NCBI GenBank assembly: GCA_965222315.1
Contig: OZ244951.1
Coordinates: forward strand, 4,030,001 to 4,094,000
Direction: 5' to 3'
Source of the DNA: JACKII01 sp965222315
Lineage (GTDB): Bacteria; Pseudomonadota; Alphaproteobacteria; Bin95
DNA: 64,000 nucleotides
The notes beneath the pieces were generated by a model. It was not told the origin of the DNA. It worked only from the letters and a program-made list of their open reading frames with translations, and did not search any database. Each line of letters starts with the position of its first letter. Position 1 is the stretch's first letter. Below are positions 42,501 through 51,584 of this stretch, piece after piece. The position numbers were made by a program, and so were the translations under genes.

Positions 42501-42727
42501 GATGGTGGCCTCTTTCCCGTCGCCCGCAAACCGAGCCTCCCTTCCATATAAGGCGGCGTTTGCGAAAACGCGACTCCGGCCCTTGTCTTGACTACACCCT
42601 GACCACACGGACACGTGAGGCGATGTGACTTTCTCGCCCGCGGAGGCGCCCATAGTGTCGGTCGCGTCCCGGAGCGTCAGCCCTGGCGGCCCAACGAAAT
42701 GCCAATCTTTGAGAGGATCGAAACAAG

Positions 42728-43321
42728 ATGCGGAAGTCATTCCAAACTGCTGCCATTGCCGCGGTGGCCCTGGTGTTCGCCACCGGCGCACACGCCGCCT
42801 GCGACCCAGGCAAGGCAGGCGAAGATCTGTCCGGCGCGGAGGCGCAAAAGGTCTATGAGTGCCTCGAAGACAAGATGCATGCAGGCTACAAAAAGGGCGG
42901 CAAGGGCTGGATCGACAAAAGCTACGTGAATGACTACCGCAACTGGACCCGCGCCAGCAGCTTCCCGGCCGCCCCGGGTGTGCACGGCGACCGCTTCCTG
43001 GTGACCTTCGTCAACCAGACCGGTGCCGGCGAGTATATGAAGTACGCCGAAGAGCCGAACATTCCCGCAGGCACGCTGATTGCCAAGGAATCCTTCTCCG
43101 TGAACCAGAAGGGCGACGCCGTCGCCGGTCCGCTGTTCCTGATGGAAAAGACCGCCAAGGGCAAATCGCCGGAAACCGACGACTGGTATTACATGATGGT
43201 CGCGCCGAACGGAAAGCCGGTGGCGGTCAATGTGATGGGGGCGTGCAGCACCTGCCATCAGGGCGTCTATGGCCACCAGGGCGGACTCGGCTACCCGGTT
43301 GAGGAAGCGCGGGTGAAGTAA
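42728..43321 (+). CDS. Cytochrome P460 family c-type haem protein
   Basis: Periplasmic 197-residue protein: signal peptide MRKSFQTAAIAAVALVFATG with cleavage at AHA, then the cytochrome P460-type beta-rich domain (DYRNWTRASSFPAAPGVHGDRFLVTFVNQ), and one CXXCH haem motif near the end (GACSTCHQGVYGHQGG). No C-terminal membrane anchor. A role in hydroxylamine/nitric oxide oxidation or general electron transfer is possible; the Lys-haem crosslink residue was not identified. It is transcribed towards a palindromic repeat. Confidence 0.82.
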   Translation: MRKSFQTAAIAAVALVFATGAHAACDPGKAGEDLSGAEAQKVYECLEDKMHAGYKKGGKGWIDKSYVNDYRNWTRASSFPAAPGVHGDRFLVTFVNQTGAGEYMKYAEEPNIPAGTLIAKESFSVNQKGDAVAGPLFLMEKTAKGKSPETDDWYYMMVAPNGKPVAVNVMGACSTCHQGVYGHQGGLGYPVEEARVK

Positions 43322-43349
43322 AAGAGCCGGATCAGTCTGTCCCTTCCCC

Positions 43350-43508
43350 TGCGCTCTCCACTTCCCTCATCCCGAGTGCCCCGGCGTAAAGCCGGGGTGT
43401 ATCGAGGGACGCGTTCGTGGTTGCATTATCTCTCGATACAGCCGCTCCGCGCCCACTCGAGATGAAGGAAGGGGCAGCGGCAGCGCGAGACGAAGCATGG
43501 AGAGCGCA
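43350..43508. repeat. Long imperfect palindromic intergenic repeat
   Basis: Outer arms TGCGCTCTCC (43350-43359) and GGAGAGCGCA (43499-43508) are exact; inner arms CTTCCCTCATCCCGAGTG and CACTCGAGATGAAGGAAG (43453-43470) pair with two mismatches; a central CCCCGGC GTAAA GCCGGGG hairpin lies at about 43380-43398. It fills the gap between two convergent genes and has the look of an alphaproteobacterial extragenic palindrome family. Confidence 0.7.
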
Positions 43509-43534
43509 AAGCCGTATCGATGGTGAGCGTAAAA

Positions 43535-45550
43535 CTATTCCGCCGCCACGGGCGCATTGCGGCGAAGGTAGCGGGCTTCCATGACGCCGGTCAGGCTGTC
43601 CAGGATTGTGCCAAGGTCGAAGTCCTTCGGCGTAAACACCGCGGCGATGCCCATGGCTTGCAGGGCGCGGGCGTCTTCCGGCGGGATGATGCCACCGACG
43701 ATGACCGGCAAATGGCCGAGCCCGCGCTCGCGCAGCGCCTCGACTACCGCCTCGGCCAACACCATGTGGCTGCCGGAGAGGATGGAAAGTCCGACCACGT
43801 CCGCCTGCTCGCTCAGCGCCAATTCCGCTATCTCGTCCGGCGTCTGGCGGATCCCGCGGTAGATCACATCAAAGCCAGCATTCTGCGCGCGGAGTGCGAT
43901 CTGCTCCGCGCCGTTAGAATGGCCGTCCAAACCCGGCTTGCCCACCAGAAAGCGCGGGGTGTGGCCTAGTGCCTGGGCCAGCGCCTCGACGCGAGGCGCG
44001 AGCGGGTTGTTTGCCGCCACATCCGACTGGGTCTCAATACCGGTGGGCGGGCGGTACTGGCCGAACAGCTGGCGCAGTGCCGCCGCCCACTCACCGGTAG
44101 TGACGCCCGCGCGGGCCGCCGCGACCGTTGGCTCCATGATGTTACGGCCTTCGCGGGCGGCATCTTCAACGGATTGCAATGCCGCCCTGACGGCACCCTG
44201 GTCGCGCGCTTCCTTCCAGGCCCGCATTTTGGCGATTTCCTCGGCTTCCACCGCTGGGTCGACAGAGAGGATCGCGCCCTCCTCTCCTGCGGTAAGCGGC
44301 GAGTCCGCGGTTTCCGTATATTTGTTCACGCCGACTACGGTCAGATCGCCGCTTTCGATGTCGCGCCGGCGTTGGGCGTGCGCCGCCACCAATTCGCGCT
44401 TTAGGTAGCCGCTTTCGAGCGCGGCTACGACGCCGCCCTGCTCCGCCACCTTGCGCATCTCTTCGTTGGCAGCTTCGGTGAGTTCCCGAACCTTGGCCTC
44501 GATGGCAGGGTTGCCGGTGAAGATGTCGCCGAATTCCAGCAAATCGGTCTCGAACGCCAATACCTGTTGCAGGCGCAGGCTCCATTGCTGATCCCAGGGG
44601 CGCGGCAGGCCCATGGCCTCGTTCCAGGCGGGAAGCTGCACGGCGCGGGCGCGGGCGTCCTTCGACAGCGTAACGGCCAGCGTCTCCAGCAGGATGCGGT
44701 AGACGTTGTTCTCCGGCTGGCTCTCGGTCAAGCCCAGCGAGTTCACCTGCACGCCATAGCGAAAGCGGCGCATTTTCTCGTCTTCGACGCCATAGCGCTC
44801 CCGCAGCAGGTCGTCCCACAGGCCCGTGAAGGCGCGCATCTTGCACATTTCGGTAATGAATCGGACACCCGCATTAACGAAGAAGCTGATGCGACCCGCG
44901 ATACGAGGGAAATCCCCGTCCGGCACCTGGCCCGACGCCTTCACCCCGTCCAGCACGGCGCAGGCGTTGGCGAGTGCAAAGGCCAGTTCCTGCACGGGCG
45001 TCGAGCCCGCTTCCTGCAGGTGATAGGAGCAGATGTTGATAGGGTTCCAGCGCGGCACTTCGTTGGCGCACCAGACGATGGTGTCCGTCGTCAGTTGGAG
45101 CGAGGCCGCGGGCGGGAAGATGTAGGTACCGCGGGACAGGTACTCCTTGACGATGTCGTTCTGGGTCGTGCCGTTCAGCTTGCTGCGGTCGGCCCCCTGC
45201 TCCTCCGCCGCTACCACGTAGAGCGCCAGCAGCCAGGCCGCCGTCGCATTGATGGTCATCGAGGTGTTCATCTGCTCACAAGGGATGCCGTCGAACAGAG
45301 TGCGCATGTCGCCCAGATGACCGACCGGCACGCCCAGCTTGCCCACCTCGCCCCGCGCCATCAGGTGGTCGGCATCATAGCCGGTCTGGGTCGGCAGGTC
45401 GAAGGCAACCGAAAGGCCGGTCTGCCCCTTGGCCAGGTTGGTCTTGTAGAGCGCATTGCTCGCCGCCGCAGTGGAGTGGCCCGCATAGGTGCGGAACAGC
45501 CAGGGCCGGTCACGCTCCGGGTTGGCCCGGCCATCGATATTGCGTTGCAA
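43535..45550 (-). CDS. ecm: (2R)-ethylmalonyl-CoA mutase, MeaA type (TTG start)
   Basis: Coenzyme-B12 mutase converting ethylmalonyl-CoA to methylsuccinyl-CoA in the ethylmalonyl-CoA pathway. 671 residues: substrate TIM barrel (FRTYAGHSTA, SVAFDLPTQTGYDADH, SLQLTTDTIVWCANEVPRWN) and C-terminal B12 domain with KPGLDGHSNGAEQIA and GLSILSGSH (His ligand motif DxHxxG). These features fit Ecm better than methylmalonyl-CoA mutase. The start is a TTG at 45550 with AAGGAGAGAGA upstream; the nearer ATG is out of frame. Divergent from ccr across a shared promoter gap. Confidence 0.9.
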   Translation of the reverse strand: MQRNIDGRANPERDRPWLFRTYAGHSTAAASNALYKTNLAKGQTGLSVAFDLPTQTGYDADHLMARGEVGKLGVPVGHLGDMRTLFDGIPCEQMNTSMTINATAAWLLALYVVAAEEQGADRSKLNGTTQNDIVKEYLSRGTYIFPPAASLQLTTDTIVWCANEVPRWNPINICSYHLQEAGSTPVQELAFALANACAVLDGVKASGQVPDGDFPRIAGRISFFVNAGVRFITEMCKMRAFTGLWDDLLRERYGVEDEKMRRFRYGVQVNSLGLTESQPENNVYRILLETLAVTLSKDARARAVQLPAWNEAMGLPRPWDQQWSLRLQQVLAFETDLLEFGDIFTGNPAIEAKVRELTEAANEEMRKVAEQGGVVAALESGYLKRELVAAHAQRRRDIESGDLTVVGVNKYTETADSPLTAGEEGAILSVDPAVEAEEIAKMRAWKEARDQGAVRAALQSVEDAAREGRNIMEPTVAAARAGVTTGEWAAALRQLFGQYRPPTGIETQSDVAANNPLAPRVEALAQALGHTPRFLVGKPGLDGHSNGAEQIALRAQNAGFDVIYRGIRQTPDEIAELALSEQADVVGLSILSGSHMVLAEAVVEALRERGLGHLPVIVGGIIPPEDARALQAMGIAAVFTPKDFDLGTILDSLTGVMEARYLRRNAPVAAE
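45540..45550. promoter_or_regulatory. TTGC-GTT-GCAA dyad at the ecm start codon
   Basis: TTGCGTTGCAA is a perfect 4+3+4 dyad (TTGC, GTT, GCAA) covering the ecm start region. A copy with one end mismatch lies at 45682-45692. The pair brackets the divergent ecm/ccr promoter gap. Confidence 0.45.
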
Positions 45551-45681
45551 AAATCTCTCTCCTTCATCCGCGGCACAGCCGTGCCAGCAATAAGGCTTTG
45601 CGGCCTCATTCTTTCGAAAGGGTGCTTAGCATAGCTGTAAAATTTCAATCAAGCTATTTTCAACGTAATTTTCTTTCTTTT

Positions 45682-45692
45682 TTGCGTTGCAT
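45682..45692. promoter_or_regulatory. Second copy of the TTGCGTTGCA motif in the ecm/ccr gap
   Basis: TTGCGTTGCA repeats exactly the first 10 bases of the element at 45540. It sits 110-120 bases upstream of ccr. The surrounding 45551-45802 gap is AT-rich (TTTTCTTTCTTTTT just before), as expected of promoters. Confidence 0.45.
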
Positions 45693-45802
45693 TTCGTAAT
45701 TTACCGCCGTATAAGCGGTGCAGCATTCTGGAACGCCCTCCAGATGCCGCATGAGACCCAGCCTGCGTCGGAACCCAGGCGAACAAAACGGAGATTTATC
45801 CA

Positions 45803-47095
45803 ATGAACGACCTCACCGCCCGCATCCGCCTGGAACAGGAAGCCGGTATATCAGGGACCTCGCCTGGCAAGGACCTTTACGAAATTGGGGAGATGCCGCC
45901 GCTCGGCCATGTCCCGGCAAAAATGTATGCCTGGGCGATCCGGCAGAAGCGCCACGGCGCGCCGGAGCAGGCCATGCAGCAGGAAATCGTCGAAACACCG
46001 GCGATCCGCGATGACGAGGTTCTGGTCATGGTGATGGCTGCCGGCGTCAACTATAACGGCGTCTGGGCGGCTTTGGGCAAGCCGATCACCCCTTTCGTCA
46101 TTCACAAAGCTCCCTATCACATCGCTGGGTCCGATGCGTCGGGGATCGTCTGGGCAGTCGGCGAGCGGGTAAAGCGCTGGAAAGTGGGCGATGAGGTCGT
46201 AATTCACTGCAACCAGGACGATGGCGACGACGAGGAATGCAACGGCGGCGACCCGATGCTCTCTCCGACCCAGCGCATCTGGGGTTACGAGACGCCGGAT
46301 GGCTCCTTCGCGCAGTTCTGCCGGGTGCAGGCGCGCCAGTTGATGCCGCGGCCAACCCAACTGACCTGGGAGGAAAGCGCCTGCTACACGTTGACCCTCG
46401 CCACCAGCTACCGCATGTTGTTCGGCCACCGGCCGCACGTGCTGGAGCCAGGCCAAAACGTGCTGATCTGGGGGGCAGCAGGCGGCATCGGCTCCATGGC
46501 CGTACAGCTTTGCGCGGCGATGGGCGCAAACGCCATTGGCGTGATCAGCGGCGAGGAAAAGCGCGATTTCGTCATGGGGCTGGGCGCGAAAGGTGTCATC
46601 AACCGCAACGATTTCGACTGCTGGGGCCAATGCCCGGACATCGACGACCCGGAAGGCTATGCCGACTATGCCAAGCGATGCCGCCAATTCGGCAAGGCGA
46701 TCTGGGAAATCACCGGCGGCAAGGACGTGGACATCGTCTTCGAGCATCCGGGCGAACAGACCTTCCCCGTTTCCTGCTTCGTTGCGAAGCGGGGCGGCAT
46801 GGTGGTCTTTTGCGCAGGCACGACGGGCTACAACCTGACCTTCGATGCCCGCTTCGTTTGGATGCGGCAGAAGCGGGTGCAGGGCAGCCACTTCGCAACC
46901 TTGAAGCAAGCCTCCCAAGCCAATCAGTTGATGATCGAGGGCAAGCTGAACCCATGCATGAGCGAAGCATATAGCTGGGACGACATCCCGCGGGCCCACA
47001 CCATCATGATGGAAAATCGCCACCAGCCAGGCAACATGGCGGTGCTGGTGCAGGCACCGAAACCCGGCATGAGGACGGCCGATTTACCGGCCTGA
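45803..47095 (+). CDS. ccr: Crotonyl-CoA carboxylase/reductase
   Basis: NADPH-dependent reductive carboxylase making (2S)-ethylmalonyl-CoA from crotonyl-CoA and CO2. 430 residues of the MDR fold: VMAAGVNYNGVWAALGKPI, GSDASGIVWAVGERVKRWKVGDEVV, IWGAAGGIGSMAVQLC nucleotide-binding loop, VIHCNQDDGDDEECNGGDPM, and the carboxylating-family region IVFEHPGEQTFPVS (Glu/His). Complete length and near-invariant motifs. Divergent from ecm, the pair forms the core of the ethylmalonyl-CoA pathway. Confidence 0.97.
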   Translation: MNDLTARIRLEQEAGISGTSPGKDLYEIGEMPPLGHVPAKMYAWAIRQKRHGAPEQAMQQEIVETPAIRDDEVLVMVMAAGVNYNGVWAALGKPITPFVIHKAPYHIAGSDASGIVWAVGERVKRWKVGDEVVIHCNQDDGDDEECNGGDPMLSPTQRIWGYETPDGSFAQFCRVQARQLMPRPTQLTWEESACYTLTLATSYRMLFGHRPHVLEPGQNVLIWGAAGGIGSMAVQLCAAMGANAIGVISGEEKRDFVMGLGAKGVINRNDFDCWGQCPDIDDPEGYADYAKRCRQFGKAIWEITGGKDVDIVFEHPGEQTFPVSCFVAKRGGMVVFCAGTTGYNLTFDARFVWMRQKRVQGSHFATLKQASQANQLMIEGKLNPCMSEAYSWDDIPRAHTIMMENRHQPGNMAVLVQAPKPGMRTADLPA

Positions 47096-47137
47096 TCGTT
47101 CCAATTTCCGCTGCCCCGTCACGGAAAGTTGAAACTG

Positions 47138-47173
47138 CCCCCTCGTTCCTTTAGGAGCGGGGGGTCTCCTTTT
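47138..47173 (+). terminator. Probable rho-independent terminator of ccr
   Basis: GCCCCCTCGTTCC pairs imperfectly with GGAGCGGGGGG around TTTA, followed by TCTCCTTTTG. It lies 43 bases after the ccr stop. Confidence 0.55.
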
Positions 47174-47232
47174 GTCGGGAGGCCGCCTATCGTTGAAGGC
47201 ATTCGAGGGTATTGAGGGACTCTCCGGACATC

Positions 47233-48519
47233 ATGCCAGCCGCAGTATCAACCGATCCGGCCACGCCGCCAGCCTGCGGCGAGCGCGTGTGCATCCTGCA
47301 TATCGGGATGCACAAGACGGGCACGTCCTCTATCCAGCGGACCATTGCTGATAATCTCGACGAGTTGCGGGACGGATACGGTATCGCCAGCTACCGCCGG
47401 CACCTGAACCACAGCGCGCTAGCGCCTGCCTTTGTCGATGATCTGAGCCAGGTGAGAAGCAACCTGACTTTGGGGTTGGAGCAGCCGGCGGATGTGTACG
47501 GGCAGGCCGTGGCTGCGGTCGAGGAATTGGAGCAGAGCCTGGAGCGGCAGCAACCAAAGCGGTTGCTGCTTTCCGGTGAGGGCTTCTCGAAGCTGCCGGA
47601 GACGGCGGTGCCGCGCCTACAGCAGTTTCTCGCCCGTCACTTCGACCGCGTACAAGTCGCTGTCTATGTCCGCGAGCCGTTCTCCTACGCCAATAGCGCT
47701 GCTGCCCAGCGTATCAAGGGCGGCTCCACCTTCAAGAATCTGATCCTTGATACGCTGGTCCATCAAGAGATCTATTCTTCCCATCCTGACAGTAGCTCGG
47801 TACTGCCGACGTATCGCTACCGGATCGAGAAATATATCGCTGCGTTTGGGCGGGAGAACGTTCAGATCGTTCCCTACGAGCGCGATATGCTGCGGGGCCG
47901 GGATGTGGTCAATGATTTCTTCTGGCGTTTCCTCGCCATCGAAATCACCGACCTTGGGCGGCAGCCTGCCCGCGAGAACGAGGCGCCAACCGCGGCAGCG
48001 CTCTATGTGTTGGAGTACCTGAATCGGGAAGAGCCGATCATGCTTGACGGGTGGCTCAACAGCGGGCGGTCCATCACATTACCGGCGAAGCTCTCAAGGA
48101 TGGAAGGAGACAAGCGCTTCTCCATCCCAGGCTTCAACTATGAAGAGTTTGCCAGAATCGTGCAGCCCGACGCCGAATGGCTGCGGGACATAACCGATGG
48201 CGCTATCGACTACAGCCTGAAGCCGCCAAAGCCCTCACCGGCGCCGGTCGCGACTGACCTGCTGCCGGTGGCGAAGGTTCTCAACCGCCAATCGCAGGAA
48301 ATTGACTGGCAGTATCTGCGAACCGCGTTTTTCCGAGAGTTGTGGCGGATTGCGACAGGCCAGGTGGACGGCACGGCGGAATTGGAGAGGATCATCGGGG
48401 TGTGCACGGAGTTGTCATTCCTGCCGAACGCCGCACACAACCTACGTCTGGCGAAGTTACCGGAAATGGCGCTACTGGTGGAGGAGCGGGCGGCCTACCT
48501 GCGCTCCCGCCAGCCGTGA
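47233..48519 (+). CDS. Sulfotransferase-like protein
   Basis: 428 residues from ATG 47233 (TTG 47212 would add 7). The N-terminus has the PAPS 5'-phosphosulfate loop LHIGMHKTGTSSIQ, which matches the KTGTTS-type signature of sulfotransferases; VQVAVYVREPFSYANS is the likely 3'-phosphate motif (Arg/Ser). The C-terminal half is novel to me. Substrate could be a polysaccharide or lipid. PAPS would come from CysD/CysNC at 15-18 kb. No signal peptide, so it acts in the cytoplasm. Confidence 0.72.
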   Translation: MPAAVSTDPATPPACGERVCILHIGMHKTGTSSIQRTIADNLDELRDGYGIASYRRHLNHSALAPAFVDDLSQVRSNLTLGLEQPADVYGQAVAAVEELEQSLERQQPKRLLLSGEGFSKLPETAVPRLQQFLARHFDRVQVAVYVREPFSYANSAAAQRIKGGSTFKNLILDTLVHQEIYSSHPDSSSVLPTYRYRIEKYIAAFGRENVQIVPYERDMLRGRDVVNDFFWRFLAIEITDLGRQPARENEAPTAAALYVLEYLNREEPIMLDGWLNSGRSITLPAKLSRMEGDKRFSIPGFNYEEFARIVQPDAEWLRDITDGAIDYSLKPPKPSPAPVATDLLPVAKVLNRQSQEIDWQYLRTAFFRELWRIATGQVDGTAELERIIGVCTELSFLPNAAHNLRLAKLPEMALLVEERAAYLRSRQP

Positions 48520-48567
48520 CGTTGCCCCGCTCTGCTCGCCCCGGCTAAGCGGAGCGAAGCGTTGGCC

Positions 48568-49128
48568 TTACGCGCGCGGTGTCAGCAGCCGCGAGCCGGG
48601 CGCCGCTTGATGCCCCATGGCGCGGAGGATGGTCGCATTCATCAGGTAGACGCTCATCACCGCGGTAAGTTCCAGCGCACCTTTCTCCCCCCAGCGCGCA
48701 CGCACCGCCTCGAATGTCGCATCCTGGACCTGCTTTTCTTCCAGCAGTTCCCTGCTGTAGCGGACAATCAAGACTTCGTCATCGGTCAAGGCGTCGAGCG
48801 GGCCGAACGTGTCCACGGCATGAATCGCCTCCTCCCGCGTGCCGGCGACCAGGCCCAGCTTCACATGCGCATTCCAGATAAAGTCCAGGTCCATCGCCCG
48901 CGCTGCCGCACAAATGGCAAGTTCAGCCTCCGCATCAGTAAGAGAAGTCTCATGACGGAGATGGCCGGAAAGCGCCGCCAGCTTGTCCGCAACCTCCCCC
49001 GCATAGGCGAGGTAGGTGGAGGGCGGCGGCAAGCTGCCCCGCGTTGCCTGGATCTTGCGAACGGCAGCGCGGGTTTCTTCCGAAAAACCATCCGTATCGG
49101 CTGGAAACGGCAGACGGGGCATGGGCAT
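48568..49128 (-). CDS. Carboxymuconolactone decarboxylase-like / AhpD-like protein
   Basis: 186 residues of the all-helical CMD fold (AELAICAAARAMDLDFIWNAHVKLGL). The peroxidase CxxC of AhpD is absent: the position reads FIWNAH, with the histidine retained, so redox activity is unlikely. It follows the NIPSNAP-like gene in the same direction with 44 bases between them. Function not assigned. Confidence 0.72.
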   Translation of the reverse strand: MPMPRLPFPADTDGFSEETRAAVRKIQATRGSLPPPSTYLAYAGEVADKLAALSGHLRHETSLTDAEAELAICAAARAMDLDFIWNAHVKLGLVAGTREEAIHAVDTFGPLDALTDDEVLIVRYSRELLEEKQVQDATFEAVRARWGEKGALELTAVMSVYLMNATILRAMGHQAAPGSRLLTPRA

Positions 49129-49172
49129 GATCCTCGTGCTGGAGGGGGCTCAAACGGTACTGGGAATCAGCG

Positions 49173-50276
49173 TTAGCTCCCGGACGCCACACCCAGGCGG
49201 GTGGTGTAAACCACAGTATCGACCGTGATTTCCCGGCGCTCCTTGAACTTTGCCAGTGCGTCAGAGGCATTCGGGTCCGGCTCCGGCGTCCAGAAACGGG
49301 ATTTCTCCCATGCGGCATAATCCGGATAGCGGGTCAGCAGGATCAGGCGGTCAAAGGCGCGGTCATGGCCGGTCTCGCGCCAGAGGGCAAATATCTTGGT
49401 ACCGAACACTTCTTCGAACTGCGGCCAGGCTTCATCGGAAAGCTGCACGAAGCGGTCCGTATCCTCCCGGCGGGTCTCGAAGATGCGGTGGGCGAACATA
49501 CCGGGACCTTCCGGCGCCGTGGCATCCAACGGCCGGGCTGTCGGCTCCAGATACAGCGTCTCGGAAGCGGAAATCTCGCCAATGCCATTGATGGCGGCCT
49601 TGCCGTTGCGCTTGGCGGCATCCAGGTCCGTCCAGACGGTGACGACAATGCCCTGGTTGGCGGAAAGGCCGACCTGACCGGCCCACACGCCATAAAGCTG
49701 GCCACCGGCTTCGGCAGCGGCGGCAGCGCCTGTGCTGATGATGGCGGATTCAACGTCAGCCCAGGTGTTCTGCTTCACGCGGATGAAGCGGTACTCGTAG
49801 ATGCGCAGAGGCTGCGGCTCGGGCTCCGCTTCCGGTTCCGCTTGGCTTGCAGCCACCGCTTCGACGCCCGCACCGGCGTCCGGCTCGACAACCGGCTGGG
49901 TCGCCCAGGCGTAGGATGCAGGGTTCGGATCGCTTTCCGTTTCTTCTGCTGCTTGCTCGTCCGCGCCATCTACCGGCGCTGCGAACATGGCAGCGACTGG
50001 CTGCGCCTCCGGGTCGGCAGGAGCTTCCGGCGCCGCAGGAGCTTCTGCCACCGGTTCCGGCGCGGCATCCTCTGCCGGTTCCGATGACATTCCGGGAGCC
50101 GGTTCGGCAGCGGCCTCAGCCGGCGCTTCGCCGGTGCTCTCTTCCACTACCGGCGCATCGCTTACCGGTTCGCTGGCGGGATCAGCTTTTGGTTCATTGC
50201 TGGCGTCAGCGTTGGTTTCCGGGGCGGCGGCCTCGCCTTCCTCCGGCTTCTTCTCGTTTTCGTTCTCGGTCATCAA
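49173..50276 (-). CDS. Protein with acidic low-complexity N-terminus and NIPSNAP-like domain
   Basis: 367 residues. Residues about 1-155 are a disordered run of Glu/Ala/Pro/Asp (EEGEAAAPETNADASNEPKA and similar repeats). From about 157, LRIYEYRFIRVKQNTWADV starts a dimeric alpha-beta barrel resembling NIPSNAP domains, followed by a second like half (AHRIFETRREDTDRFVQLSD). The gene overlaps the upstream acyl-CoA dehydrogenase as ATGA, so it is translationally coupled. Role unknown. Confidence 0.6.
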   Translation of the reverse strand: MMTENENEKKPEEGEAAAPETNADASNEPKADPASEPVSDAPVVEESTGEAPAEAAAEPAPGMSSEPAEDAAPEPVAEAPAAPEAPADPEAQPVAAMFAAPVDGADEQAAEETESDPNPASYAWATQPVVEPDAGAGVEAVAASQAEPEAEPEPQPLRIYEYRFIRVKQNTWADVESAIISTGAAAAAEAGGQLYGVWAGQVGLSANQGIVVTVWTDLDAAKRNGKAAINGIGEISASETLYLEPTARPLDATAPEGPGMFAHRIFETRREDTDRFVQLSDEAWPQFEEVFGTKIFALWRETGHDRAFDRLILLTRYPDYAAWEKSRFWTPEPDPNASDALAKFKERREITVDTVVYTTRLGVASGS

Positions 50277-51457
50277 AGTCCCAGGGTCGCCTTGGCGATC
50301 ACATTTCGTTGGATTTCATTGGTGCCGCCATAAATGGTGGCGGCCCGGCTGAAGAAATAGTCGTCGGCAGCGCCGCGCAAATGGTCGGGCAGGACCTCGT
50401 CCCAATTCGAGCCCATTTCGCGGCCATAGCCAGCCAACGGTCCGAGATACGAGCCACCGGCCGCAATAGCAAGCTCCGTCAAGCGCTGGCGGATTTCCGA
50501 GCCGCGAATTTTCAGGGCCGAGGCCTCCGCCCCGACCGGCTTGCCCTGCGCGTCGGCGGCCAGATAGCGCAGGTTGGTGCCTGCGAGCGCTTTCAACTCG
50601 ATCTCGGCCTGACTGAGGGCCTGCATGTAGCTTGGGTCATTCTCCAGCCCCTGCTCGCGGGCAAGCTGGCGAAGGTGCTGAACACGGGCCTGGCTTTCCG
50701 CCACCTCCGCAATGCCGAAGCGCTCGTACTGGAGCAGGAACTTGGCGTATGTCCAGCCCATGTTCTCCTCGCCGATGCGGTTTTCCACCGGCACGCGTAC
50801 GTCGGTGAAGTGCACCATATTCAGGTGATGCTGACCGTCGATGGAGATGATCGGCTGTATCTCGATACCCGGCGTCTTCATGTCGAACAGCAGGAAGGAA
50901 ATACCCTGTTGCGGCTTGCGCCCGTCAAAGGCCGTGCGGACAAGGCAAAAGATCCAGTCCGCGTACTGGGCGTAGCTGGTCCAGACCTTGGTGCCGTTGA
51001 CAATATAGTCGCCGCCGTCCCGCTCCGCCTTGGTGTTGAGCTTCGCGAGGTCGGAGCCTGAACCCGGCTCCGAATAGCCCTGGCACCACCAGATGTCGAA
51101 ATTGGCAGTGCCCGGCAGGAACCTGGCTTTCTGCTCCGGCGTGCCAAAGGTGTAGATCACCGGCCCAACCATCGTGGTGCCAAAGGGAGCTGCGTAGGGC
51201 ACGGGATAGCTCTGCACCACTTCCTCGAACAAGTGCCTCTGCCAGGGGTTCAGACCGGCGCCGCCATATTCTTCGGGCCAGTGCGGAGCGCTCCAGCCCC
51301 TCTCCGCCAGGATTTTCATCCAGCGGGTGTAGTCGCCTTTGTAGTCGCTCCTGCATTCTTTCACGCGGGCGGCGATATCGGCGGGCAGGTTTGCCTCGAC
51401 GAACTGGCGGACATCGGCCTGAAAGGCGAGGTCGTCGGCAGACAGCGGCATGCTCAT
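50273..51457 (-). CDS. Acyl-CoA dehydrogenase, larger partner
   Basis: FAD-dependent acyl-CoA dehydrogenase of 394 residues. ACAD motifs present: WCQGYSEPGSGSDLAKLNT, GTKVWTSYAQYADW, the FAD/partner region LLQYERFGIAEVAE, and a C-terminal IYGGTNEIQRNVIAK with glycine where many ACADs have Glu in IYEGT. It lies 128 bases downstream of the second ACAD gene and is coupled to the NIPSNAP-like gene. Together with the other it may form a heteromeric enzyme. Confidence 0.9.
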   Translation of the reverse strand: MSMPLSADDLAFQADVRQFVEANLPADIAARVKECRSDYKGDYTRWMKILAERGWSAPHWPEEYGGAGLNPWQRHLFEEVVQSYPVPYAAPFGTTMVGPVIYTFGTPEQKARFLPGTANFDIWWCQGYSEPGSGSDLAKLNTKAERDGGDYIVNGTKVWTSYAQYADWIFCLVRTAFDGRKPQQGISFLLFDMKTPGIEIQPIISIDGQHHLNMVHFTDVRVPVENRIGEENMGWTYAKFLLQYERFGIAEVAESQARVQHLRQLAREQGLENDPSYMQALSQAEIELKALAGTNLRYLAADAQGKPVGAEASALKIRGSEIRQRLTELAIAAGGSYLGPLAGYGREMGSNWDEVLPDHLRGAADDYFFSRAATIYGGTNEIQRNVIAKATLGL

Positions 51458-51584
51458 GGGCGCAGTTCTCCGGTGGGCGGTTTTGAGGTCACGATAACGA
51501 GTCGCTACCGGCAGCGATACGGGATGCTAAGGCGCTGCCATCTATCCAAGGCTCATCCTTTAAGTGACCAACACAATTGCCGAG

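Noticed and set aside
45682..45700. An exact PccR site TTTGCAAA-N4-TTTGCAAA in the ecm/ccr gap
   Set aside because: Half-sites match only 5 of 8 positions; the TTGC-N3-GCAA dyad is the better description.
47096..47232. A gene in the gap between ccr and the sulfotransferase
   Set aside because: Only a terminator-like hairpin and leader sequence are seen.
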